A stretch of 64,000 nucleotides of DNA from VRUE01 sp963708115. GTDB taxonomy: Bacteria > Actinomycetota > Thermoleophilia > Solirubrobacterales > 70-9. The stretch covers positions 496,001 to 560,000 of the forward strand of contig CAVPRX010000001.1 in assembly GCA_963708115.1 (NCBI GenBank). The letters are read 5' to 3'. The position numbers and the translations under genes are program-made. Under the pieces are notes generated by a model, which was given only the letters and a program-made list of their open reading frames with translations, ran no database searches and was not told where the DNA came from. Numbering within the stretch: the first letter of the stretch is position 1; each line of letters begins with the position of its first letter. This document shows positions 7,785 through 16,158 of the stretch, one piece after another.

Positions 7785-9218
7785 ATGGCAACGCCTGAGG
7801 CAGTCGCAGAGAAAAGAGAGCTCGCCGGCATCAACGCCGACTACAAGGAGAAGTTCGGCTTCCACGATCCCGAGAGCGGCTACGCCTACAAAGCCCCAAA
7901 GGGGCTTTCGCGCGAGGTGGTCGAATCGATCTCCGACTACAAGGACGAGCCGCAGTGGATGCGCGACTTCCGGCTGAAGTCGCTCGAGCACTTCTACTCC
8001 CGCCCGACCCCGGCCTGGGGCGGCAATCTCGCCCAGATCGACTGGGACGACATCCACTACTTCGTCCGCGCCTCCGAGAAAAACAGCCGCGACTGGAGCG
8101 AGGTCCCCGAGGACATCAAAAACACCTTCGACCGGCTCGGCATCCCCGAGGCGGAGCGCAAATTCCTCTCCGGAGTCGGCGCCCAGTACGAGTCCGAGGT
8201 CGTCTACCACCAGGTCAACGAGAAGCTCGAGGCCCAGGGCGTGATCTTCACCGACATGGACACGGCGCTGCGCGAGCACGAGGACCTGGTCCGCGAGTAC
8301 TGGGCGACGATCATCCCCGCCAATGACAACAAACTGGCGGCGCTCAACTCCGCCGTCTGGTCGGGTGGCTCCTTCGTCTACGTCCCGGCCGGCGTCAAAG
8401 TCGAGATGCCGCTGCAGGCCTACTTCCGGATCAACACCGAGAACATGGGCCAGTTCGAGCGCACGCTGATCATCGCCGAGGAGGGCTCCGACGTCCACTA
8501 CATCGAGGGCTGCACGGCGCCGGTCTACTCCAGCGACTCGCTGCACTCCGCGGTGGTCGAGATCTGCGCCAAGCCAAGCTCGCGGGTCCGCTACACGACC
8601 GTGCAGAACTGGTCGCAGAACGTCTTCAACCTGGTCACCAAGCGCGCCGTCGCCCACGAGAAGGCGACGATGGAGTGGGTCGACTGCAACCTCGGCTCGA
8701 AACTGACGATGAAGTACCCGTCGATCTACCTGCTCGGCCCCGAAGCGCACGGCGAGATCCTCTCGATCGCCTTCGCCGGCGACGGCCAGCACCAGGACGC
8801 CGGCGGCAAGATCATCCACGCGGCGCCGCGCACCTCGTCCTCGATCTTCTCCAAGTCGATCTCCAAGGACGGCGGGCGGGCGACCTACCGCGGCCTGCTC
8901 GAGGTCGCCGACGGGGCGACCGAATCGCGCTCGAAGGTCGTCTGCGACGCGCTGCTGCTCGACGAGGACTCGCGCTCGGACACCTACCCGACGATCCGGA
9001 TCGACGAGAACGACGCCGACGTCGGCCACGAGGCGACCGTCTCGAAAATCGGCGACGAGCAGATCTTCTACCTGCAGAGCCACGGGCTCGACGAGGAAGA
9101 GGCCTCGAAGATGATCGTCAACGGCTTCATCGAGCCGGTCACCAAAGAGCTGCCGATGGAGTACGCGGTCGAGCTCAACCGCCTGATCGAGCTGCAGATG
9201 GAGGGCTCGATTGGCTGA
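7785..9218 (+). CDS. sufB: SufB, Fe-S cluster scaffold subunit
   Basis: 477 residues, full length, with the right-handed beta-helix core and the C-terminal signature 'MIVNGFIEPVTKELPMEYAVELNRL'. With SufC and SufD it forms the SufBC2D scaffold on which clusters are built. The position equivalent to E. coli SufB Cys405 reads 'SRSDTYP', as in Gram-positive SufB proteins that lack that cysteine. It overlaps sufD by 8 bp. Confidence 0.95.
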   Translation: MATPEAVAEKRELAGINADYKEKFGFHDPESGYAYKAPKGLSREVVESISDYKDEPQWMRDFRLKSLEHFYSRPTPAWGGNLAQIDWDDIHYFVRASEKNSRDWSEVPEDIKNTFDRLGIPEAERKFLSGVGAQYESEVVYHQVNEKLEAQGVIFTDMDTALREHEDLVREYWATIIPANDNKLAALNSAVWSGGSFVYVPAGVKVEMPLQAYFRINTENMGQFERTLIIAEEGSDVHYIEGCTAPVYSSDSLHSAVVEICAKPSSRVRYTTVQNWSQNVFNLVTKRAVAHEKATMEWVDCNLGSKLTMKYPSIYLLGPEAHGEILSIAFAGDGQHQDAGGKIIHAAPRTSSSIFSKSISKDGGRATYRGLLEVADGATESRSKVVCDALLLDEDSRSDTYPTIRIDENDADVGHEATVSKIGDEQIFYLQSHGLDEEEASKMIVNGFIEPVTKELPMEYAVELNRLIELQMEGSIG

Positions 9219-10320
9219 GCTCGCGACGCTTCCACCCCTTCCGGATCAGAAGACGAAGGGGTGGGAATTCACCGACCTTTCCAACCTCGATCTCGACGCC
9301 TACGAGTCCGCTTCCGTCAGCGCCTCGATCTCTGCGGGCGACGGGGCAACTGTGCTGCCGCTCGGCGAGGCGGTCGATTCTCATCCCGAGCTGATCGATG
9401 GACGACTCGGCGCCCTGGTGCCGGACGACGATCCCTTCGTCGCCCGCAACGAGGCGGGCTGGCGCGACGGTGTGCTCATTCACGTTCCAGCCGGGGCTAA
9501 GCTCACCGAGCCGATCAAGATCGACCTGCCCCTGGATGAGAATGGCAGCGTCGTCTACTGGCGCACCCTTATCGTGCTCGAGGAGGGCGCCGAGGCCGAG
9601 GTCTGGGAGCACAGCGGCTCGGCCGGCGACGAGACCGATGCCCTGCTCAACTCGGTGGTCGAGCTGCACGTGGGCCAGGCGGCGACGCTGTGCTACGTCT
9701 CGACCCAGGACATCTCCGAGCGCGCCTGGATCTTCTCCAGCCAGCGCGCCCAGGTGGAGCGCGACGCCCGACTCGACTGGACCGCGCTCGGCTTCGGCTC
9801 GGCCCGCGGCAAGGTGCGGATGGAGACCAAGCTCGCCGGTCCCGGCTCTGAGGCGCGGGTCACCGGTGGCTACGCCAGCGGCCCCGGCCAGCACCTCGAC
9901 TACGACACGACGCAGGAGCACGCAGCGCCGAACACCTTCTCCGACCTCGCCTTCCGCGGCGTCCTCGCGGCGGGCTCGACCGCCGTCTGGCGCGGCATGA
10001 TCCGGGTCGACCCCGGCGCCCAGCAGACCGATGCCTTCCAGGAGAGCCGCAACCTGCTGCTCTCCACCGAGGCGCACGCCGATGCGATCCCGGGGCTGGA
10101 GATCGAAGCCGACGACGTGCGCTGCACCCACGCCGCCGCGATCGCCCAGATCGATCGCGAGCAGCTCTTCTACCTGACCTCGCGCGGGCTCGACCCGGCA
10201 ACGGCCAAGCAGGTGATCATCGAGGGTTTCCTCGAGTCGCTGGTCGAACGGCTGGCCGAGGGGCCGGTGCGGGAAGAGGTCTCCGCCGCGCTGGAGCGCC
10301 GCCTCGCCGAGATCCTCTAG
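9211..10320 (+). CDS. sufD: SufD, Fe-S cluster assembly subunit
   Basis: 369 residues. The C-terminal SufB/D fold contains the conserved 'DDVRCTHAAAIAQIDREQLFYL' segment, whose histidine corresponds to the functional His of E. coli SufD. Starts at TTG 9211 with GGAGGG at 9200-9205, inside the end of sufB, so translation is probably coupled. It is the last gene of the second suf block; the next gene is convergent and immediately adjacent. Confidence 0.93.
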   Translation: MAELATLPPLPDQKTKGWEFTDLSNLDLDAYESASVSASISAGDGATVLPLGEAVDSHPELIDGRLGALVPDDDPFVARNEAGWRDGVLIHVPAGAKLTEPIKIDLPLDENGSVVYWRTLIVLEEGAEAEVWEHSGSAGDETDALLNSVVELHVGQAATLCYVSTQDISERAWIFSSQRAQVERDARLDWTALGFGSARGKVRMETKLAGPGSEARVTGGYASGPGQHLDYDTTQEHAAPNTFSDLAFRGVLAAGSTAVWRGMIRVDPGAQQTDAFQESRNLLLSTEAHADAIPGLEIEADDVRCTHAAAIAQIDREQLFYLTSRGLDPATAKQVIIEGFLESLVERLAEGPVREEVSAALERRLAEIL

Positions 10321-11322
10321 CTAAGCGAAGGCCTCGTCTCCGCAGCGTGCCTTCGCGAACAGGGACTCGTGCAGGCCGGCGACCAGGGTGCGGGCCAGAC
10401 GTCCGTCACCACCGAGCTCGAGCGACCCGCCGTCGCAATCGATCAGAGCCCGAAACCAAGCCCCGATCGAGCCCGAGGCCCAGGCATCGACACTCCCATC
10501 CAACCGGGACATGCAGGACACCACCGATCCGTCCTCGAGGTTGGCGATCACACCGGCAACGCGCTGCTCTCCGCTGCTCGGGAGCTCGACCGCAAGCCGG
10601 CAGCTGCCGGAGAGCCCGGGCTCGAGCTCGAGCAGCGGCATCGCGAGCAAGAAGGCGGCCTCCACATCCATGCCGGCGACAGGAGTGCCGCTCCCGTTTA
10701 GATACGCACGCTCCCAGCGGATCGCCGCGAGGAGCGGCGCGACGCCCTGGCGAAGCCAGCTGGTCACCGCGTAGGGCGTTTCCCTGCCCTTCATAGGCCG
10801 CGCTTCCACCTGTCCCGCGTGGCGCATCGCCGCGATGCGACGTTCGAGGGACGGATAGTTGAAAGCGCTGATCAGGCTGTCGAGATCGGCCACCGACAAC
10901 GGCTTGGCGGCAAGCGCGCGAAGCAACGTCGCCGACCAGCCCTCGGCCAGGGCCCCTATCGCCGCCTTGGCCCCATCCCCGCCGAAACCGCGACTGCCGT
11001 TTGGTGACTCGCCCAACCAGCCCGCGACGATCTCCGCGACCGCGAGCAGCCCCTCCCCCGCATCCGTGAGTTCGTATTCGGCAGATCTGCGCGGAAAGCC
11101 ACGGCTGCGCCGCGTGGCAACCACATCGGCGTTGACTAGATCCTTGAGCCGAGCGCGGAGCGTCGAGCCTGGCGAGCCGCCTCGCCCCTGCAGCTCGGCC
11201 AGGCTGGTGGGCCCCTCCGCCAGCACCCGCAACACGATGGCATTCGGCGATGTCCCGAGCATTGAGAGTGCCTGGGTGCCAGCTCGGCCCCGGAAGCCCC
11301 CTCGCTTGGACACATTGATCAT
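10321..11322 (-). CDS. Regulator with two HxlR-like winged helices and a C-terminal sensor-like domain
   Basis: 333 residues from the ATG at 11322 (a TTG at 11325 is directly adjacent). The first winged helix is about 20-95 ('NAIVLRVLAEGPTSLAELQ', 'YELTDAGEGLL'). A second one at about 120-200 ('WSATLLRALAAKPLSVADL', 'YPSLERRIAAMRHAGQV') is followed by a domain of about 130 residues reminiscent of an SCP2-like fold. Two HxlR-type modules in one chain suggest a built-in pseudo-dimer. No ribosome binding site is evident, and an AT-rich TATAAAT stretch lies just upstream, so the mRNA may be leaderless. Target and ligand are unknown. Confidence 0.7.
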   Translation of the reverse strand: MINVSKRGGFRGRAGTQALSMLGTSPNAIVLRVLAEGPTSLAELQGRGGSPGSTLRARLKDLVNADVVATRRSRGFPRRSAEYELTDAGEGLLAVAEIVAGWLGESPNGSRGFGGDGAKAAIGALAEGWSATLLRALAAKPLSVADLDSLISAFNYPSLERRIAAMRHAGQVEARPMKGRETPYAVTSWLRQGVAPLLAAIRWERAYLNGSGTPVAGMDVEAAFLLAMPLLELEPGLSGSCRLAVELPSSGEQRVAGVIANLEDGSVVSCMSRLDGSVDAWASGSIGAWFRALIDCDGGSLELGGDGRLARTLVAGLHESLFAKARCGDEAFA

Positions 11323-11325
11323 CAA

Positions 11326-11676
11326 GCGTTTCTATTTATAGCAATAATCCTTAGCGGTAGAGCAGCGTGGCGTCTGGTTGAGAGCGCACCACGCCGGTCC
11401 CGAGGAGCCCGATCGATCTTCGATCCAGCCCCCGGGAGAAATGACATCGGACAATCGATGTCCTCAAGATCTGGCGAAAAGCCCTGAGTACGAGGCAAGA
11501 AGACAACTGGGCGTACACAGATCTTGACTTTGTAGTTCCCATATGTTCTTATATTGGGCGAGCGACCTTGCCGTGTTGGTTCCCTTTCGGAGGGGTCGGC
11601 CTCAAGTAAGCGGACGTGGACCCTGGACTGGCTAACCCCATTGGCGAGTCCGGGGATGTCCGCTTTTCCTGCTTAG
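11326..11676. other. Non-coding stretch with a terminator-like hairpin
   Basis: About 350 bp with no convincing gene. A hairpin at 11608-11665 has outer arms AAGCGGAC/GTCCGCTT and an inner GGACT/AGTCC stem, followed on the + strand by TT. Read on the minus strand it lies just after the double-TetR stop codon and probably terminates that gene. The rest, including an AT-rich patch near 11525-11555, shows nothing recognised. Confidence 0.4.
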
Positions 11677-13002
11677 TCAGCGATCGCTGCCGCGACCATC
11701 GCCGTTGGAGACCTCGACTGCCTCCTCGGCACCGAGGAAGGGCGCCAGCATCATGTAGCTGGCCACCGGCGCAACCTGAGGCAGGCCCTCCGGTCCGCCA
11801 CCCACGATCTGACGGTAGACCAGCGTCCACACCGCGCCCAGCACCAGATCGGCCACGACCTCCTTCGTGTCCGGCGCGACGGTAAACCCTGGCTCCACGA
11901 GAGCGTGGAACGCCTCGAAGCGCCTGTCACGGTGCTCTAGCGCTACCGGGCCGGCGGCGTAGACCTCAACCGTGGCGAGGCGCGCCAGGTCGGGCTCGGA
12001 CGCGTAAAAGGCGCACAGTCCTCCGACCGCGGCGCGAATCGCGTTGGGCCAGTCGGGCGCCCGGCGGGCAGCGGGCATGGCCACCCCCAGCATTTGCGCT
12101 CCCGCCGAGTCGATCGCGGCAACCAGCGCCGCGTGCTTGTCGGCGAAATGGGAGTAGAAGGTGGCCTGGGAGATCGAGGCCCGGGCAGCGATCTCGGCAA
12201 CGGTCACCGCCGGATAGCCCCGCTCTCCGGCAGCGGCAGCCAGCGCCCGGATGATCCGCTCCGCCTGGCTGTAGGCGACGAAGGGCGGCGGGCCGGGGGT
12301 CGGGCGCGGCCGCCGCCCCGCCAGACGCAGCGGCGCGCTCGGCGGCTCGTAGTGCAGTGCCAGCTCCTGCAGGTCATTCGCGTAGCCCGGAAGCAACTCC
12401 ACTTCCCGTCGCCGCAGGTGGGTCTGGATGAAGATCTGAGCGCCCCCGACGAGACCCTCGACCATGCTCGCCGGCAGCCCCTCTCCGCGGATCTCGGCAA
12501 TCGTCTCCCCCACCGTCGCCGTCGCCTTGTCCATCGCCGACTCGACGGCGAGGCGACCGCGTTCGCCGACGGCGTAGATGTCGCAGAAACACAAACTTGC
12601 CGCCGCCTCTTGCCGAACGATCGTTTCGAACAGCAAATCCATGGCAATGCGAGCACGCTCGGCTATCGGACCCTCTTGTTTGCCGAGCTCGTTGCGAACC
12701 AACCCCACCGACATTGCCACGAGGGCCTCGAACGTGGCGAGCACGCAGTCCTCCTTGTCGCGAAAGTGCTCGTAGAAGGCACTCCGCGAGACACCCGAGA
12801 GCTCGAGGAGATCAGCGACCGTGGTCGCCTCGTAGCCCTCGGAGGCGACACAAGCTACGGTGGCCGCGAACAGCCGCTCGCGCTGGCTTCGCGCCACGTC
12901 TTCACGCGGCATCCCGGGACCAGGCCGCAGCATCCTGTCCCGCAGCTGATCTGCTCTTCCCCACGGCGTCTGGACCATCTCGGTCGGACCATAACCCGCC
13001 AT
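11677..13002 (-). CDS. Fused double TetR-family transcriptional regulator
   Basis: 441 residues from the ATG at 13002, chosen because AGGAGG sits 4 bp upstream; a longer in-frame start at 13074 has no such site. Two TetR DNA-binding domains occur in one chain. The first ('LFAATVACVASEGYEATTVADLLELSGVSRSAFYEHFRDKEDC') is near residues 44-90. The second ('IIRALAAAAGERGYPAVTVAEIAARASISQATFYSHFADKHAAL') is near 245-290. Each is followed by an all-helical ligand-binding region. A tandem fusion could bind DNA as an intramolecular pseudo-dimer. It is divergent from the DUF1254 pair, a likely target. Confidence 0.85.
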   Translation of the reverse strand: MAGYGPTEMVQTPWGRADQLRDRMLRPGPGMPREDVARSQRERLFAATVACVASEGYEATTVADLLELSGVSRSAFYEHFRDKEDCVLATFEALVAMSVGLVRNELGKQEGPIAERARIAMDLLFETIVRQEAAASLCFCDIYAVGERGRLAVESAMDKATATVGETIAEIRGEGLPASMVEGLVGGAQIFIQTHLRRREVELLPGYANDLQELALHYEPPSAPLRLAGRRPRPTPGPPPFVAYSQAERIIRALAAAAGERGYPAVTVAEIAARASISQATFYSHFADKHAALVAAIDSAGAQMLGVAMPAARRAPDWPNAIRAAVGGLCAFYASEPDLARLATVEVYAAGPVALEHRDRRFEAFHALVEPGFTVAPDTKEVVADLVLGAVWTLVYRQIVGGGPEGLPQVAPVASYMMLAPFLGAEEAVEVSNGDGRGSDR

Positions 13003-13215
13003 TTCGCCTCCTAGCGAGGGTCCACCTGACAGCTGAGAACGACGGTTCGACCGCGTCGCGTCGTTCCGGGACACAAATGAGTGTGCCTGCTTTAGCAGTC
13101 ACTGTCAAGCAGCCAGATGCGGTGCCTAGGGGTCCATCCTCGAGCGGTGTTACACATATGATTAGAGTAATCTCGTGTTCTTATCTTCGGCATGGTTAAG
13201 CGCTCCACCGGGTAG
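13003..13215. promoter_or_regulatory. Divergent promoter region, double-TetR / DUF1254
   Basis: 213 bp between divergent genes. Possible operators are GAACGACG/CGTCGTTC (13037-13044 and 13059-13066), the short palindrome GTGTTACAC (13147-13155), and GATTA-GAG-TAATC just after it. None is proven. The arrangement fits TetR-family autoregulation with control of the divergent gene. Confidence 0.35.
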
Positions 13216-14553
13216 GTGAACGACCAGCTCCGCATGCAGCAATCGACCCTTACTCCAACGCAAGCCAGGGGCTTAGGGGCCGAGGCTTTTGTCTTTGGCT
13301 TTCCCCTCTTGGCGATGACGGCAACGATGCGCCGCGTGACCGCCCCCCGGCAGCCGGGCGAGGGAATCAAGGCAAACTGCCTAGGCCACCTGCCTCGCTT
13401 TCCCGACCCGACCTTCCGGGCGATCGTCGCAGCCAACGCCGACACCTTGTACTCGCTTGCCTGGCTGGACCTGGCCGCCGAACCGATGCTCCTGGAGCTT
13501 CCCGACACCGGCGGGCGCTCCTACCTGATGCCCCTGATGGATGCTTGGACCAACGTCTTCGCCTCGCTCGCACCACACACAGTTGGAGATGGGGGCGGCA
13601 CCTTTGCGATCGTAGGGCCCGGCTGGACGGGAAGCCTCCCACCGCAAGTGCGTCGAATCGATGCACCGACCAACAACGTCTGGGCCATCTATCACCTGCA
13701 CGCCGGCGGCCCCGACGATCTGGACGCCAGCCGTGCCATCCAGCAGGACCTCACCCTGGCGCCGATGGGAGCAGATGGCGCCACCGACGTTCCCCCAAGG
13801 TGCATCGACATCTCAGCACTGGATCCGCTGCCCGCCGCGCATCAGCAAGTGATGGATATGGATGCCGAGGGGTTCCTTGCCGAGCTGGCCGCGCAGATGG
13901 CGACCAATCCGCCGGCCCCAGTCGACGCGCCACTGCTCGAGCGCCTCGCGGGAATCCAGCTTCGCCCAGGCGAGCGGTTCGACTGGTCCGGCCTTTCCGC
14001 CGTCACGCGCGAGGGGCTCACCGCCGGCCTCGGGGAGGGCAAGGAAATGGTCGCCTCGCCGGCGCCGGAGACTGGGAACGGCTGGCAGGTGATCCATACC
14101 GGTGCCGGTTCCTACGGAATCGACTACCTGCGCCGGGCTCGCACCGCCAACTTTGCCCTTGGCGTCAACCGCCCTGAGGATGCGATCTTCCCTCTCAGCG
14201 CCGTGGATTCCGTCGGCCAGCGGCTGAGCGGAGCCCATCGGTACACCCTCAGCTTCGAGTCCGGAGCCCTCCCTCCCGTCGGCGCCCTCTGGTCGCTGGC
14301 CATCTATGACCTGGATCAGCTCCTCGTGGGTAACCTTCTCGGCCGCTACGCACTCGGCAGTCGTGACGAGCTGGAGCTCGACTCCCAGGGATCTCTGCAG
14401 ATCGCGATTCAGCGCGATCCCCCAGAGGGCTCGCGTGCCAACTGGCTACCCACCCCCGAGGACGGCTTCTACCTGATGTTGCACCTGTACCTGCCGGGCG
14501 AGAGCGTGCTTGACGGCAGCTGGACGATTCCGTCCATCCAGCGTATTGATTGA
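13216..14553 (+). CDS. DUF1254/DUF1214 domain protein, copy 1
   Basis: 445 residues. The N-terminal DUF1254 region (about 20-170) has 'AFVFGFPLLAMTATM', 'NADTLYSLAWLDLAAEP' and 'PDTGGRSYLMPLMDAWTNVF'. The C-terminal DUF1214 region is about 320-440 ('LPPVGALWSLAIYDLDQLLVGN', 'ANWLPTPEDGFYLMLHLYLP'). No signal peptide is visible, although many family members are exported. The biochemical function of the family is unsettled. The start is uncertain: GTG 13216, or ATG 13234 in frame. A paralogue follows 45-48 bp downstream, and the divergent double-TetR protein may regulate both. Confidence 0.8.
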   Translation: MNDQLRMQQSTLTPTQARGLGAEAFVFGFPLLAMTATMRRVTAPRQPGEGIKANCLGHLPRFPDPTFRAIVAANADTLYSLAWLDLAAEPMLLELPDTGGRSYLMPLMDAWTNVFASLAPHTVGDGGGTFAIVGPGWTGSLPPQVRRIDAPTNNVWAIYHLHAGGPDDLDASRAIQQDLTLAPMGADGATDVPPRCIDISALDPLPAAHQQVMDMDAEGFLAELAAQMATNPPAPVDAPLLERLAGIQLRPGERFDWSGLSAVTREGLTAGLGEGKEMVASPAPETGNGWQVIHTGAGSYGIDYLRRARTANFALGVNRPEDAIFPLSAVDSVGQRLSGAHRYTLSFESGALPPVGALWSLAIYDLDQLLVGNLLGRYALGSRDELELDSQGSLQIAIQRDPPEGSRANWLPTPEDGFYLMLHLYLPGESVLDGSWTIPSIQRID

Positions 14554-14571
14554 TATGCTATTTTTTAGTGT

Positions 14572-14590
14572 TTCTATCTAGTTGATAGAA
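14572..14590. promoter_or_regulatory. Perfect inverted repeat before DUF1254 copy 2
   Basis: TTCTATC-TAGTT-GATAGAA: 7-bp arms with a 5-bp spacer, ending 11 bp before the ATG at 14602, in an AT-rich intergenic gap of about 45 bp. The size and place suit an operator. It could equally be an RNA hairpin that occludes ribosome access. Confidence 0.4.
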
Positions 14591-14601
14591 TCATCGGGGT
14601 G

Positions 14602-15954
14602 ATGTCCTATAACCCCACCTTCCTTGAGGCTGGGGGCGGCGGGAGTTTCAGTGCCCCCGAAGCGCAGCGCCTCGGCGCCGATGCCTTTGCTTTTGGCTTC
14701 CCGCTGCTGACGATGCTGGCGTCGATGCAAACGTGCACCAACGTCTTGGCACCAGGCGGCGGGCGGGCGCCGCTCAACCAGTTCGCCCACCTGGATCGGT
14801 TCCCCGGCCCAGGCTTCAGCGCGATCGTCGCCGCCAACGCGAACACGCTGTACTCACTGGCTTGGCTCGACCTCTCCGCCGAGCCACTGGTACTCAGCCT
14901 GCCCGACACCGGCGGGCGCTCCTTCCTGATGCCACTGTTTGACGCCTGGACCAGGCCAATCGCCTGCCTGGGGCCACGGAGGACCGAGGCATCCACCAGG
15001 ACCTACGCCCTCGCCGGTCCCGACTGGAATGGATCCATCCCGGGCGACATGCGCCGGATCGATGCACCGACCAACACAGTGTGGGCGATCGGCCACATCC
15101 ACGCCAACGATCGCGAGGACCTCGACCTCGGGCTTGCGATCCAGCGGGGCATAACGCTTGCGCCCCTCAGTGCCTACGGCACGGCCTACACGCCGTCTGC
15201 GGGGATAGTTGACCCCGCGCTCGCCTCCACGGACCCACGTTCACTGGTCATGAGGATGGGAGCAGAGGTTTTTCTCCGTGCCCTGGCCGCCGGAATGGAC
15301 AGCAATCCCGCGAGGGCGGATGACCATGTCGTCGTCGATCGGCTCAAGGCGATCGATCTGCGGCGAGATCAGCCTTTCAGCTGGGCAAGCCTGCATATCG
15401 ACATCCGCAAGGCCATTGAGCTCGGCTTCGACGAAGGGAGGGAAGCGGTTGCCAAAGCACCGCCAGAGGAGAGGGAGAACAACTGGGTGACGCTGCGGAA
15501 CGGATCGACGCCAGGCAGCATCGACTACCTACGACGAGCGCAGGTGGCCAATGCCGGGCTCTGCGTCACCGACCGCGAGGACGCCAGCTTCGACCTCACC
15601 GCGCGCGACAGCGGCGGCATCAACATCAAGGGCGGGTCTCGCTACGTGATGCGCTTCGAGGCAGACGAGCTGCCCCCGGTCGGCGCGCTCTGGTCGCTGG
15701 GCCTCTACGACATGGATCAATGCTTCACCGACAACGCGATCGATCGCTACGCGCTTGGCGACCGCGACGAGCTCGAGCTCGGGGCAGATGGCTCGCTGGA
15801 GATAGCGATTCAGCGCGTTTCCCCCAGTGGCTCCTCCGCGAACTGGCTGCCCGCCCCAGAGGGCGACTTCAACCTGATGCTGCACATGTACTGGCCGAGC
15901 CAGCGGGCACTGGACGGGGACTGGACCATCCCGCCGGTGCGGCGGGTCAACTGA
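14602..15954 (+). CDS. DUF1254/DUF1214 domain protein, copy 2
   Basis: 450 residues. It is collinear with the upstream gene over its whole length, sharing blocks such as 'DAFAFGFPLLTMLASM', 'NTLYSLAWLDLSAEPLVLSLPDTGGRS', 'DAPTNTVWAIGHIHA', 'SIDYLRRAQVAN' and 'LPPVGALWSLGLYDMDQ'. The two are a tandem duplication that has diverged well beyond recent copying. GTG 14599 directly precedes the ATG and could also be the start. No signal peptide is seen. The 204 bp after it hold nothing recognised. Confidence 0.8.
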   Translation: MSYNPTFLEAGGGGSFSAPEAQRLGADAFAFGFPLLTMLASMQTCTNVLAPGGGRAPLNQFAHLDRFPGPGFSAIVAANANTLYSLAWLDLSAEPLVLSLPDTGGRSFLMPLFDAWTRPIACLGPRRTEASTRTYALAGPDWNGSIPGDMRRIDAPTNTVWAIGHIHANDREDLDLGLAIQRGITLAPLSAYGTAYTPSAGIVDPALASTDPRSLVMRMGAEVFLRALAAGMDSNPARADDHVVVDRLKAIDLRRDQPFSWASLHIDIRKAIELGFDEGREAVAKAPPEERENNWVTLRNGSTPGSIDYLRRAQVANAGLCVTDREDASFDLTARDSGGINIKGGSRYVMRFEADELPPVGALWSLGLYDMDQCFTDNAIDRYALGDRDELELGADGSLEIAIQRVSPSGSSANWLPAPEGDFNLMLHMYWPSQRALDGDWTIPPVRRVN

Positions 15955-16158
15955 GCTGCCAGGGAAACGCATCGAGGCCGCCAGGTGGCTGATATGTGTG
16001 GCGGCCCCGATGCATGTGCTTCTTGCTTATGGGAGGAAGACGGTAAATCTTCGATTCGCAACCTCAATGGCAGTCAACCACCCCGGCCACGCGGCGCCAT
16101 CGGTAGAAAGCCGCTCAACCGGAGGGCCTACACCCACATTTACCCGTAAAACGCGGGC

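Noticed and set aside
7410..9083. 557-codon minus-strand ORF opposite the Rieske gene and sufB
   Set aside because: Antisense shadow of high-GC coding DNA; the + strand holds clear SufB and Rieske motifs.
11351..11542. 63-codon ORF on the minus strand in the gap before the double-TetR gene
   Set aside because: No ribosome binding site, no recognisable domain, and composition like random GC-rich DNA. A nearby GGTAGAGCA-like string suggested a tRNA D-arm, but no acceptor or T-arm partner could be found.
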